DNA of 64,000 nucleotides, taken from positions 503,393-567,392 of the forward strand of contig NZ_JACIDN010000001.1 in the NCBI RefSeq assembly GCF_014196345.1. The letters run 5' to 3'. The notes under the pieces were generated by a model. The model saw only the letters and a list, made by a program, of their open reading frames with translations. It was not told the DNA's origin and did no database searches. A program made the position numbers and the translations under genes. Positions within the stretch are counted from its first letter, which is position 1, and each line of letters opens with the position of its first letter. Source of the stretch: Methylobacterium brachythecii. Its GTDB lineage: Bacteria; Pseudomonadota; Alphaproteobacteria; Rhizobiales; Beijerinckiaceae. This document shows positions 57,383-64,000 of this stretch, piece by piece.

Positions 57383-57757
57383 CTACTTCTCGTATTTGAT
57401 GTAGGCGAAGCGCGGGTCTTCCGGCGTGCCGGAGAGAGGGCTGCCCTCTTCCAGGCCGGGCTGCCACATCACGACCTCCTCGATCTTCTTCGCCAGGGCG
57501 AAGTCCGAAGCGGTGATGCCCTTGGCTGCGTGATTCATCAGCCGGACCTCGACCCAAGCATAGGAGGCGGTGATGTCGGGATGGTGGAACGCGGCCTCGG
57601 CGAGGTGGCCGACGGTGTTGATGATCATCAACGTGCCCTTCCAGCCCGCCGTCTTGTAGGTCCGCCGGATCCAGCCATCCTCCAGCCGCCACGTCGGCAG
57701 CTCGGTCTTGAGCCGCTCCTCGACCTGGGCCTCGTCGAAGACCGTCGCCTTGGCCAT
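57383..57757 (-). CDS. 4a-hydroxytetrahydrobiopterin dehydratase (pterin carbinolamine dehydratase)
   Basis: A 124-residue enzyme that dehydrates 4a-hydroxytetrahydrobiopterin during pterin recycling. The active-site motif is AAFHHPDITASYAWVEVRL followed by NHAAKGIT and the later Asp. Length is standard for PhhB/PCD. The ATG at 57757 lies behind a GAGGAGTGACGAGG leader. No phenylalanine hydroxylase is next to it, though prephenate dehydratase lies 4 kb away. In some bacteria related proteins serve molybdopterin or dihydropterin chemistry instead. Confidence 0.92.
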   Translation of the reverse strand: MAKATVFDEAQVEERLKTELPTWRLEDGWIRRTYKTAGWKGTLMIINTVGHLAEAAFHHPDITASYAWVEVRLMNHAAKGITASDFALAKKIEEVVMWQPGLEEGSPLSGTPEDPRFAYIKYEK

Positions 57758-57970
57758 CCTCGTCACTCCTCGAGTTTCGCTCCGTGTCGGCGTGAGACTG
57801 CGCCGAGTCCGGTGGTGGCACAACCACCGTGGAGATCCGGCATTTGCCGCAGGGTGAACTGGCCTCGGGCTGTGGACGCCACAAGGCCGAAACCCTATTG
57901 GAAACTCAAGAGATTGCGCCCGGCACGCCGCCGGGTGGTCGATCCTGGAAGGTTCAGGGAGAAGGCGCCC

Positions 57971-58957
57971 ATGCTGTCACGGCGCGGACTGCTCGCGACG
58001 GCGGCCTTGTGGCCGCTTCCGGCGATCCTGCCCGCTCGCGCGGCGGCCGACGTGATCAAGCTCGGCGTGCTTCCCTTCGGCACGGCCTCCTGGGAGGCGG
58101 CCGTCATCAAGGCGCGCCGGCTCGACGAGGCGAACGGCTTCACGCTGGAGCTGGTCAAGCTCGCAGGCAACGACGCGGCACGCATCGCCTTCCAGGGTAA
58201 CCAGCTCGACACCATCATCGGCGACCTGATCTGGGCGGCCCGTCTGCGCAGCGAGGGGCGCAACGTGAAGTTCCTGCCCTATTCCACCACCGAGGGCGCG
58301 GTGATGGTGCCGGGCGACAGCCCGATCAAGGGCCTCAAGGACCTCTCGGGCAAGCGGCTCGGCGTGGCGGGGGGCGCCCTCGACAAGAGCTGGGTGCTGT
58401 TGAAGGCGCAGGGGCGCGAAACCGGGGACATCGACCTCGAACGCAACGCCCAGCTCGCCTTCGGCGCGCCGCCGCTGCTGGCGCAGAAGCTCGAGACCGG
58501 CGAGCTCGATGCGGCTCTGCTCTACTGGCAGTTCTGCGCGCGGCTCGAGGCCAAGGGGTTCAGGCGCCTGATCAGCGCCGACGACGTCATGCGGGCCTTC
58601 GGCGCCAAGGGTGCCGTGTCGCTGATCGGCTACCTGTTCGAGGGAGAGACCGTCGACCAGCGCCCCGAGGCAGTGAAGGGTTTTGCCCGCGCCTCGCGCA
58701 CGGCGAAAGACATCCTCGCCAACGAGCCCGAGGCCTGGAACGCAGTCCGGCCGCTGATGGCCGCGGAGGACGACGCGACCTTCGCCGTGCTCAAGCGTGA
58801 CTTCCTCGCCGGCGTGCCGCGCCGAACCGTCGAGGCCGAACGAGCCGACGGCGAGCAGATCTACACGACCCTGGTGCGCGCCGGCGGCGAGCAGCTCGTC
58901 GGCACCGGCAAGACCCTGCCGCCGAACCTCTATCTCGACGCGACGGGCAAGGGGTGA
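57971..58957 (+). CDS. ABC transporter substrate-binding protein, SsuA/TauA-like
   Basis: A 328-residue periplasmic binding protein with a Tat-like signal peptide (MLSRRGLLATAALWPLPAILPARAAA). The mature part begins IKLGVLPFGTASWEAAV and has KDLSGKRLGVAGGALDKSW, the fold of the sulphonate/nitrate/taurine binding proteins. The substrate cannot be read from the sequence. GGGAGAAGG precedes ATG 57971. The permease and ATPase genes follow at 58999 and 59714, so this is a complete importer. Confidence 0.88.
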   Translation: MLSRRGLLATAALWPLPAILPARAAADVIKLGVLPFGTASWEAAVIKARRLDEANGFTLELVKLAGNDAARIAFQGNQLDTIIGDLIWAARLRSEGRNVKFLPYSTTEGAVMVPGDSPIKGLKDLSGKRLGVAGGALDKSWVLLKAQGRETGDIDLERNAQLAFGAPPLLAQKLETGELDAALLYWQFCARLEAKGFRRLISADDVMRAFGAKGAVSLIGYLFEGETVDQRPEAVKGFARASRTAKDILANEPEAWNAVRPLMAAEDDATFAVLKRDFLAGVPRRTVEAERADGEQIYTTLVRAGGEQLVGTGKTLPPNLYLDATGKG

Positions 58958-58998
58958 GTTCGTGACCTCACGCCTCGTCCGGAGCCGCTGACGCGCAG

Positions 58999-59733
58999 AT
59001 GGCCCTTCTCGCGCGTCTCGCCTCGCTCGTCGTTCTGCTGGTGCTGTGGCAGGCGGTCTCCGTCTACGCGGACGTCCGCACGCTGCCGGCCCCAAGCGCG
59101 GTGCTCGCCTTCGTCATCCGCGAGGCAGAGAAGGGGGATCTGTTCTCCAACGTCGGCATCACCCTGCTGCGCGTGGCGATCTCCTTCGTCATCGCCATGA
59201 GCCTCGGCGGGTTGCTCGGTATCGTGCTCGGCCGCTCGAAATGGGCCGACCAGATCCTCGACACGCCGTTGCTCGTCATCCTCAACACGCCGGCCTTGGT
59301 GATCACCGTGCTCGCCTATGTCTGGCTCGGGTTGACCGAGACCGCGGCGATCGTCGCGGTGGCGCTGAACAAGCTGCCGAACGTCGCGGTGATCATGCGC
59401 GAGGGCGCCCGCGGTCTCGATCCGGGCCTGGAGGAGATGGCGGCGAGCTACCGTTTCGACCGGCGGACCTGGATCGGCAACGTCCTGGTGCCGCAGCTCC
59501 AGCCCTTCGTGATCGCGGCGGCGCGCTCGGGCATCTCGCTCGCCTGGAAGATCGTGCTGGTGGTGGAGCTGATCGGCCGGCCGAACGGCGTCGGCTTTGC
59601 CATCAACTACTATTTCCAGCTCTTCGACGTCACGGCGGTGATCGGCTACAGCCTCGTGTTCATGACCGTGATGCTCGCGCTCGACACCCTAATCCTCCAG
59701 CCGATCGACGCCCATGTCCGCCGCTGGCGCTGA
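58999..59733 (+). CDS. ABC transporter permease, SsuC/TauC-like
   Basis: A 244-residue inner-membrane permease with five to six helices and the EAA loop coupling to the ATPase (ALNKLPNVAVIMREGARGLDPGLEEMAASYRFD). The C-terminal ends in PIDAHVRRWR. It follows the binding-protein gene by 41 bp and overlaps the ATPase gene by 20 bp. Confidence 0.92.
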   Translation: MALLARLASLVVLLVLWQAVSVYADVRTLPAPSAVLAFVIREAEKGDLFSNVGITLLRVAISFVIAMSLGGLLGIVLGRSKWADQILDTPLLVILNTPALVITVLAYVWLGLTETAAIVAVALNKLPNVAVIMREGARGLDPGLEEMAASYRFDRRTWIGNVLVPQLQPFVIAAARSGISLAWKIVLVVELIGRPNGVGFAINYYFQLFDVTAVIGYSLVFMTVMLALDTLILQPIDAHVRRWR

Positions 59734-60487
59734 GATCGCCCGGGTGACGGCCGAGGTGAGCGAGCCGCTGCTGCGCGTCGCCATCGCGAAGAAGGTCTAT
59801 CGCCGCGCCGGCACCGAGCCGGTGGAGGCGGTGCGCGACCTCGCCTTCGAGGTCGGCCCGCGGGAGATCACCTGCCTGATCGGACCCTCGGGCGCCGGCA
59901 AGACCACGACCTTGCGCATCCTGCTCGGCCTCGATGCCGACTACGAGGGCTCGGTCGCGCCCGATCCGGCCGAGGCCGGCATCGCCATGGTGTTTCAGGA
60001 TCCCCGGCTGCTGCCCTGGCGCACGGTCGAGCAGAACGTGCGGCTCGCCCTGCCACGGGCGAACCGCGACAAGAACCTCGACGAGCTGTTCGAGGCCCTC
60101 GGCCTGGCGCCGTGGCGCTCGCGTTATCCGGGCGCGCTCTCGCTCGGCATGCAGCGCCGCGTCTCGCTGGCCCGCGCGCTCGCGCAGGAACCGCGCATCC
60201 TGGTGCTCGACGAGCCCTTCGTGTCGCTCGACGACGCGGCGGCGGCGGGCTTGCGCGGGCTCGTCGTCGCGGCGGTGGCGCGGTTCGGCACGAGCGTGCT
60301 GATGGTCACGCACAACGTCGACGAGGCCATCGAGATCGCCGACCGGCTGCTGCTGCTCTCCGGCCGGCCGGCAAGCCTCGTCGCCGCGATCCCCCTCGAC
60401 ACGCCGCGAGCGCAACGAACCCGCGGCTGGGCCGAGACCACGCGGCGCGGGCTGGCGCAACGCTATCCGAGCGTCATCGCGGACTGA
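59714..60487 (+). CDS. ABC transporter ATP-binding protein, SsuB/TauB-like
   Basis: A 257-residue ATPase of the importer. Walker A is at 57-64 (GPSGAGKT), the Q-loop is in VFQDPRLLPW, and Walker B is at 163-168 (LVLDEP). The signature motif reads LSLGM (142-146) in place of LSGGQ, a variant seen in some members of this family, and the H-loop is MVTHNVDEA. The start overlaps the permease stop, so the three genes form one operon. Confidence 0.93.
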   Translation: MSAAGAEIARVTAEVSEPLLRVAIAKKVYRRAGTEPVEAVRDLAFEVGPREITCLIGPSGAGKTTTLRILLGLDADYEGSVAPDPAEAGIAMVFQDPRLLPWRTVEQNVRLALPRANRDKNLDELFEALGLAPWRSRYPGALSLGMQRRVSLARALAQEPRILVLDEPFVSLDDAAAAGLRGLVVAAVARFGTSVLMVTHNVDEAIEIADRLLLLSGRPASLVAAIPLDTPRAQRTRGWAETTRRGLAQRYPSVIAD

Positions 60488-60497
60488 TCCTCCACGG

Positions 60498-61712
60498 CTA
60501 CGCCGCCTTCGCCGGCCGCGCGAGCCGCACCGACGTCACCACACCCACCGCGAAGATCACTGCGGCACACACGGCCAGCGCGGGGAACTGTCCGAGGTGC
60601 TCCAGCGTGAAGCCGAAGATCGCGACGCTCATGGCTTGCCCGCAGAAATACGAGAAGGCGTGAAGCGCCACCGCCGAGGCGCGCGCCGTCGGCGACAGCT
60701 CGGTCACCTGCACCTGGTAGGTGTTGTGCAGCATGTAGAAGCCGAGGCCGAGCCCGACGAAGGCGGCGCAATCGACCGGCCAGTTGCCCGCGAGCCCGAC
60801 AATCAGCAGCGCGACGGCGCAGATGGCACCCCCGACGATCAGCATCCGGTAGATGCCGAGGAAGCGCAGCAGCAACGGCACCAGCAACGAGTAGAGCAGG
60901 CCTCCCACCGCGAAGCCGGCAAGCACCAGCCCGGCCTCGCGCGGGCCGCCCTCGCCGCGCGCGCTCAGCAACGGCGCGATGTAGGGCAGCACGCCGAAGA
61001 TCGCGATGCCCTCGACGAAGACCGCCGAGAACAGCAGCTGCGCCCGGGGATTTGCAATGAGCGAACCGTAGCGCGCGATGGCTTGGCCGACCTCGATCGG
61101 CCTCGGGGGCGCCTGCTTGCCCTTGTCGAAGCCGAACAGGGTGGTGGCGCAGCCCAAAGCCGCGACGACGCCGGTGGCGGCGAAGACGCCGCGCCAGCCG
61201 ACGAAGGCCTCGATCAACCCGGCGAAGGTCGAGCCGAGCAACTGGCCGAGGATCACCGCGACGAGAAAGCGGCTGATCGCCACCTGTCGCTGGCCCAGCG
61301 GCACCCGGTCCCCGAGCATCGCGAGCGAGAGCGGAATGCAGCCGCCGGCCGCGGCGCCCGCAACCATGCGCAGCACGAAGAGCAGGTCGAGATTGGGCAC
61401 GGCCGCGCAGCCGGTCAGGGCGATGGTCAGGGCGGCGAGGCAGGCGACGAGCACCCGCTCCTTGCCCAGGGCATCGCCCACCGGTCCGAGGATCGGTTGG
61501 ATCAGCGCATAGGGCAGCGCGAAGGCGGTCGAGAGCAAGGCAACGGTGTGCGGGTCGCTCTCGAGGTCGTGTGCGAGCACGCCGACGAGCGGCTCGGCCG
61601 ACCGCAGGGCGAAGCTGCTGGCGAAACCCGCGGCCGCGAGGACGAGGACCAACCGGGAATGGGACGAGGGATGCGGTCCGGCCGCCCCGGCCGAGTCGAC
61701 CCCGGAGGTCAC
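60498..61712 (-). CDS. MFS transporter (efflux type)
   Basis: A 404-residue protein with about 12 hydrophobic helices and the motif-A-like loop GPVGDALGKERVL between helices 2 and 3, as in drug or metabolite exporters of the major facilitator superfamily. It starts at a GTG (61710-61712). The substrate is unknown. It runs convergently to the ABC operon with 10 bp between the stops, and lies 27 bp downstream of pheA on the same strand. Confidence 0.9.
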   Translation of the reverse strand: MTSGVDSAGAAGPHPSSHSRLVLVLAAAGFASSFALRSAEPLVGVLAHDLESDPHTVALLSTAFALPYALIQPILGPVGDALGKERVLVACLAALTIALTGCAAVPNLDLLFVLRMVAGAAAGGCIPLSLAMLGDRVPLGQRQVAISRFLVAVILGQLLGSTFAGLIEAFVGWRGVFAATGVVAALGCATTLFGFDKGKQAPPRPIEVGQAIARYGSLIANPRAQLLFSAVFVEGIAIFGVLPYIAPLLSARGEGGPREAGLVLAGFAVGGLLYSLLVPLLLRFLGIYRMLIVGGAICAVALLIVGLAGNWPVDCAAFVGLGLGFYMLHNTYQVQVTELSPTARASAVALHAFSYFCGQAMSVAIFGFTLEHLGQFPALAVCAAVIFAVGVVTSVRLARPAKAA

Positions 61713-61739
61713 GCGACGAAGTCCGTCATGGGAACGGGC

Positions 61740-62597
61740 CTACTCTGCGGCCTGGCGCGTGGTCTCGCGGAACGGGTGGGCCGGGTAGGTGCCGATGATC
61801 CTGAGTTCGCGCGAGAAATAACGCAGCTCGTCCAGGGCGCGCACGAGCGCCGGATCGTTCGGATGGCCGTCCACTTCGGCGTAGAATTGCGTGGCGGTGA
61901 ACCGCCCTTCGACCATGTAGCTTTCGAGCTTCGTCATGTTGACGCCGTTGGTGGCGAATCCCCCCAGCGCCTTGTAGAGCGCGGCTGGAATATTACGCAC
62001 CCGAAAAACGAAGCTCGTCACACTTTCCACGCCACTCGGCATGCCCGGTCCGGCCTCTGGCGAGAACACCACGAAGCGCGTGGTGTTGTGGGCCTCGTCC
62101 TCGACGTCCGTCTCCAGGATCTCCAGACCGTAGACGTCGGCCGCCAAAGCCGGAGCGAGCGCCGCGCGGGTCGGGTCGCGCACTTCCGCCAGCTCGCGCG
62201 CCGCGCCGGCGGTATCGCCGGCGACGACCGCCTTGAGCCCGAGCCGGCGAATGACGCGGCGGCACTGGCCGAGCGCGTGGATGTGGCTGTGCACGCTCCG
62301 CAGGTCTTCGATCCGCACGCCAGGCATCGCCATGAGCTGGAAATGGATCGGCAGGAAGTGCTCGGCGATGATGTGAAGCGGCGAGGACGGCAGCAGGTGG
62401 TGGATGTCGGCGACGCGTCCGGCGATCGAGTTCTCGATCGGGATCATCGCGAGCGCCGCCCGCCCCTCGTTCACCGCCGCGAAGGCGTCCTCGAAGGTGG
62501 CGCAAGGGAGCGAGGACCAGTCGGGATAGGCCTGCGCGCACATGATGTGCGAGTTGGCGCCGGGTTCGCCCTGATAGGCGATGGTCTTGTCGGTCAT
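61740..62597 (-). CDS. pheA: Prephenate dehydratase
   Basis: A 285-residue monofunctional prephenate dehydratase, the step from prephenate to phenylpyruvate in phenylalanine synthesis. The catalytic domain has IAYQGEPGANSH, IPIENSIAGRV and the catalytic TRF of HNTTRFVVF. An ACT domain follows (SFVFRVRNIPAALYKALGGFA, then LESYMVEGRF) and binds phenylalanine for feedback inhibition. There is no chorismate mutase domain. kdsB lies upstream on the same strand, a pairing conserved in Rhizobiales. Confidence 0.96.
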   Translation of the reverse strand: MTDKTIAYQGEPGANSHIMCAQAYPDWSSLPCATFEDAFAAVNEGRAALAMIPIENSIAGRVADIHHLLPSSPLHIIAEHFLPIHFQLMAMPGVRIEDLRSVHSHIHALGQCRRVIRRLGLKAVVAGDTAGAARELAEVRDPTRAALAPALAADVYGLEILETDVEDEAHNTTRFVVFSPEAGPGMPSGVESVTSFVFRVRNIPAALYKALGGFATNGVNMTKLESYMVEGRFTATQFYAEVDGHPNDPALVRALDELRYFSRELRIIGTYPAHPFRETTRQAAE

Positions 62598-62727
62598 CGG
62601 CCGTACTTTCTTTGGCTCGTCCTCGACCGAGGACGGTCGAGGACGTCCGCTGCACGATCAGCGGCGCGCATTCGCGCTTGTCGACGGCCGATCGCAGGAG
62701 AGCCCATGGTCTTCGGTCGTCGGGATG

Positions 62728-63471
62728 TCAGTTGAGGCGCCGACGCGTCAGCAGAGTGCGGGCGCGGTCGAGGTCGGCCTGGGTGTCGACGCCGAGGGGC
62801 AGGTCGTCGACGATCATCGCATCGATGCGCATGCCGGATTCGAGCGCGCGTAGCTGCTCCAGCTTCTCGCGCCGTTCGAGCTCCCCCTGTGGCAGCGAGA
62901 CGAAGCGGGTCAGGGCCGTGCGGCGATAGGCGTAGAGGCCGATATGGTGGAAGAGCGGGCCGTCGCCCCAAGGCGCCCGGCCGCGCGTGAAATAGAGCGC
63001 GTGCAGGCGGCCCGGGCCGACATTGTGACCGACGAGCTTCACGACGTTCGGATTGTCCGCTTCGTCCGGATCGGTGATCAGCGCGCAGAGCGTCGCGATG
63101 TCGACCGTACGGTCGGTCAACGGCGGCAACACCGCGCCGATCACGGAGGGATCGATGGTCGGCAGGTCGCCCTGGACGTTGACCACCACGTCGTGCCGGC
63201 CCTCCGGGTCGACGATCTCCAGGGCTTCCGCGAGGCGATCCGAGCCGCTGGCATGGTCGACGCGGGTCATCACGGCGAGGCCGCCCTGTGCTTCGATGAC
63301 GGCAGCGATGTCGGGCGTGTCGGTGGCGACCACGACCGGGCCGATGCCGGCCTCCATGGCGCGACGCCAGACATGCACGATCATGGGCTCGCCGGCGATC
63401 TCGGCCAACGGCTTGTTCGGCAGGCGCGTGGCGGCAAGGCGGGCGGGAATCAGGACGAGAGGGTCGGACAT
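62728..63471 (-). CDS. kdsB: 3-deoxy-manno-octulosonate cytidylyltransferase
   Basis: A 247-residue enzyme that activates Kdo as CMP-Kdo for lipopolysaccharide core synthesis. The N-terminus is [23 protein letters not shown], followed by [24 protein letters not shown] and [13 protein letters not shown], all canonical. The C-terminal helix carries [11 protein letters not shown], also typical. The length is standard. It is divergent from the membrane cytochrome c gene with 275 bp between. Confidence 0.96.
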   Translation of the reverse strand: MSDPLVLIPARLAATRLPNKPLAEIAGEPMIVHVWRRAMEAGIGPVVVATDTPDIAAVIEAQGGLAVMTRVDHASGSDRLAEALEIVDPEGRHDVVVNVQGDLPTIDPSVIGAVLPPLTDRTVDIATLCALITDPDEADNPNVVKLVGHNVGPGRLHALYFTRGRAPWGDGPLFHHIGLYAYRRTALTRFVSLPQGELERREKLEQLRALESGMRIDAMIVDDLPLGVDTQADLDRARTLLTRRRLN

Positions 63472-63746
63472 GGTTGGGGCCGGAATGCGGGCTCGTCGTG
63501 CGCGGGAGGCCGGTGCTTAACAGCGGCGGCGGCCCTTGTCATGGAAGCGCTGCGCCGTCGGGCGCGCTCTCGAGGCAACGACCCCCTGCCAAAACCGCGT
63601 GATCCGCGCACCCGCGACGCGCGCGGCCATTGTCAGGAACGGGGGCTTGCGGCTAAGCACCTTCGAAATCCTCCAAAGTCCGGCGATGCGTCCGCCGGTC
63701 CCTCGATAGGCCGGGTTTCAGAGCCCTGCGCGCGGAGCTGGTGAGA

Positions 63747-64000
63747 ATGGACTCCTTCGAGATCAACAAGGTCGCGGGCGCGGTGCTCGGGACCCTGCTG
63801 TTCGCCTTCGGGACGGGCTTTCTCGCCGAACTGATCTACACGCCCAAGCCCGCCGGGACCGCGGGCTACGCCCTGCCGGGCGGCGGCAAGGAAGGCGGCG
63901 AGCACGGCGCCCCTCCGGCCGGCGGCGGCGAGGCGGCGGCCGCCTCGGACTCGATCGCGACCCGTCTCGCCAGCGCCGACGCCGAAAAGGGCAAGGGCGG
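63747..64000 (+). CDS. Membrane-anchored cytochrome c (CycM-like), cut by window edge
   Basis: The first 84 codons of a gene running off the right edge. The product starts MDSFEINKVAGAVLGTLLFAFGTGFLAELIY, a short cytoplasmic lead and an uncleaved membrane anchor, followed by a long flexible Gly/Ala/Pro-rich linker. This is the N-terminus of the CycM-type membrane cytochrome c of Rhizobiales; the haem-binding CxxCH is expected beyond the edge and is not seen. A GTGAGA stretch precedes the ATG. Confidence 0.8.
   Translation, partial: MDSFEINKVAGAVLGTLLFAFGTGFLAELIYTPKPAGTAGYALPGGGKEGGEHGAPPAGGGEAAAASDSIATRLASADAEKGKG

Overview
This 64 kb window is GC-rich chromosomal DNA from an alphaproteobacterium of the Hyphomicrobiales (Rhizobiales). 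A Methylobacterium/Methylorubrum-like genome is my best guess. The reasons are conserved gene neighbourhoods of that order: cox subunit IV-pntAA-pntAB-pntB; helicase-S4-fdxA-carD-rpoH2; chvI-chvG-hprK-EIIA-HPr; and a membrane-anchored cytochrome c divergent from kdsB-pheA. DUF2735 and DUF3108 proteins point the same way. I see no rRNA, insertion sequence, prophage or CRISPR array, so this is mostly core genome with a few accessory genes.

Layout. 1-3186 (minus): an L,D-transpeptidase cut by the left edge and an NtrC-type sigma54 activator. 3485-10506 (plus): an M3 oligopeptidase, an ABC1/UbiB kinase, then a small cox subunit with the three-gene proton-translocating transhydrogenase, closed by a strong terminator. 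10668-13217: tRNA-Pro(CGG), a phosphopantetheinyl transferase, an AT-rich gap, a LysR regulator and a 53-residue membrane protein. 13376-19725 (minus): rpoH2, carD, fdxA, an S4 protein and a SUV3-like helicase with a long disordered tail. 19804-25428: a small secreted protein, a divergent AraC/SDR pair, DUF3108 and DUF2735 proteins (the latter behind a CtrA-type site), an acyl-CoA dehydrogenase and HPr. 25576-29219 (minus): EIIA, HPr kinase and the ChvG/ChvI two-component system. 29488-35190 (plus): a HugZ-type protein, lepA, then a KaiC-like ATPase translationally coupled to an HWE histidine kinase.

35206-49146: a Tat-exported hydrolase, a LysR regulator divergent from an aldo/keto reductase, a palindromic repeat, typA divergent from minC, a HI0933-like flavoprotein, a TerC membrane protein, a peptidoglycan amidase overlapping a TerB-DnaJ protein, and oxyR-katG with an OxyR-type operator across the oxyR stop codon. 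49353-57252: a His-tailed UreE, dusA, a cobalamin riboswitch controlling a TonB receptor, an SH3 protein, and a surface autotransporter whose passenger is a PAP2-type acid phosphatase. 57383-64000: pterin carbinolamine dehydratase, an SsuABC-like transporter, an MFS transporter, pheA, kdsB, and a membrane cytochrome c cut by the right edge.

The common themes are envelope and stress physiology: peptidoglycan remodelling, LPS precursor synthesis, ChvG/ChvI with the regulatory PTS, RpoH2, CarD, OxyR/KatG and the KaiC-HWE module. The most novel-looking items are the KaiC-HWE kinase pair without kaiB, the PAP2-phosphatase autotransporter with an altered first motif, and several regulatory sites read directly from sequence. 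Every functional assignment is by motif recognition only; no search was run.
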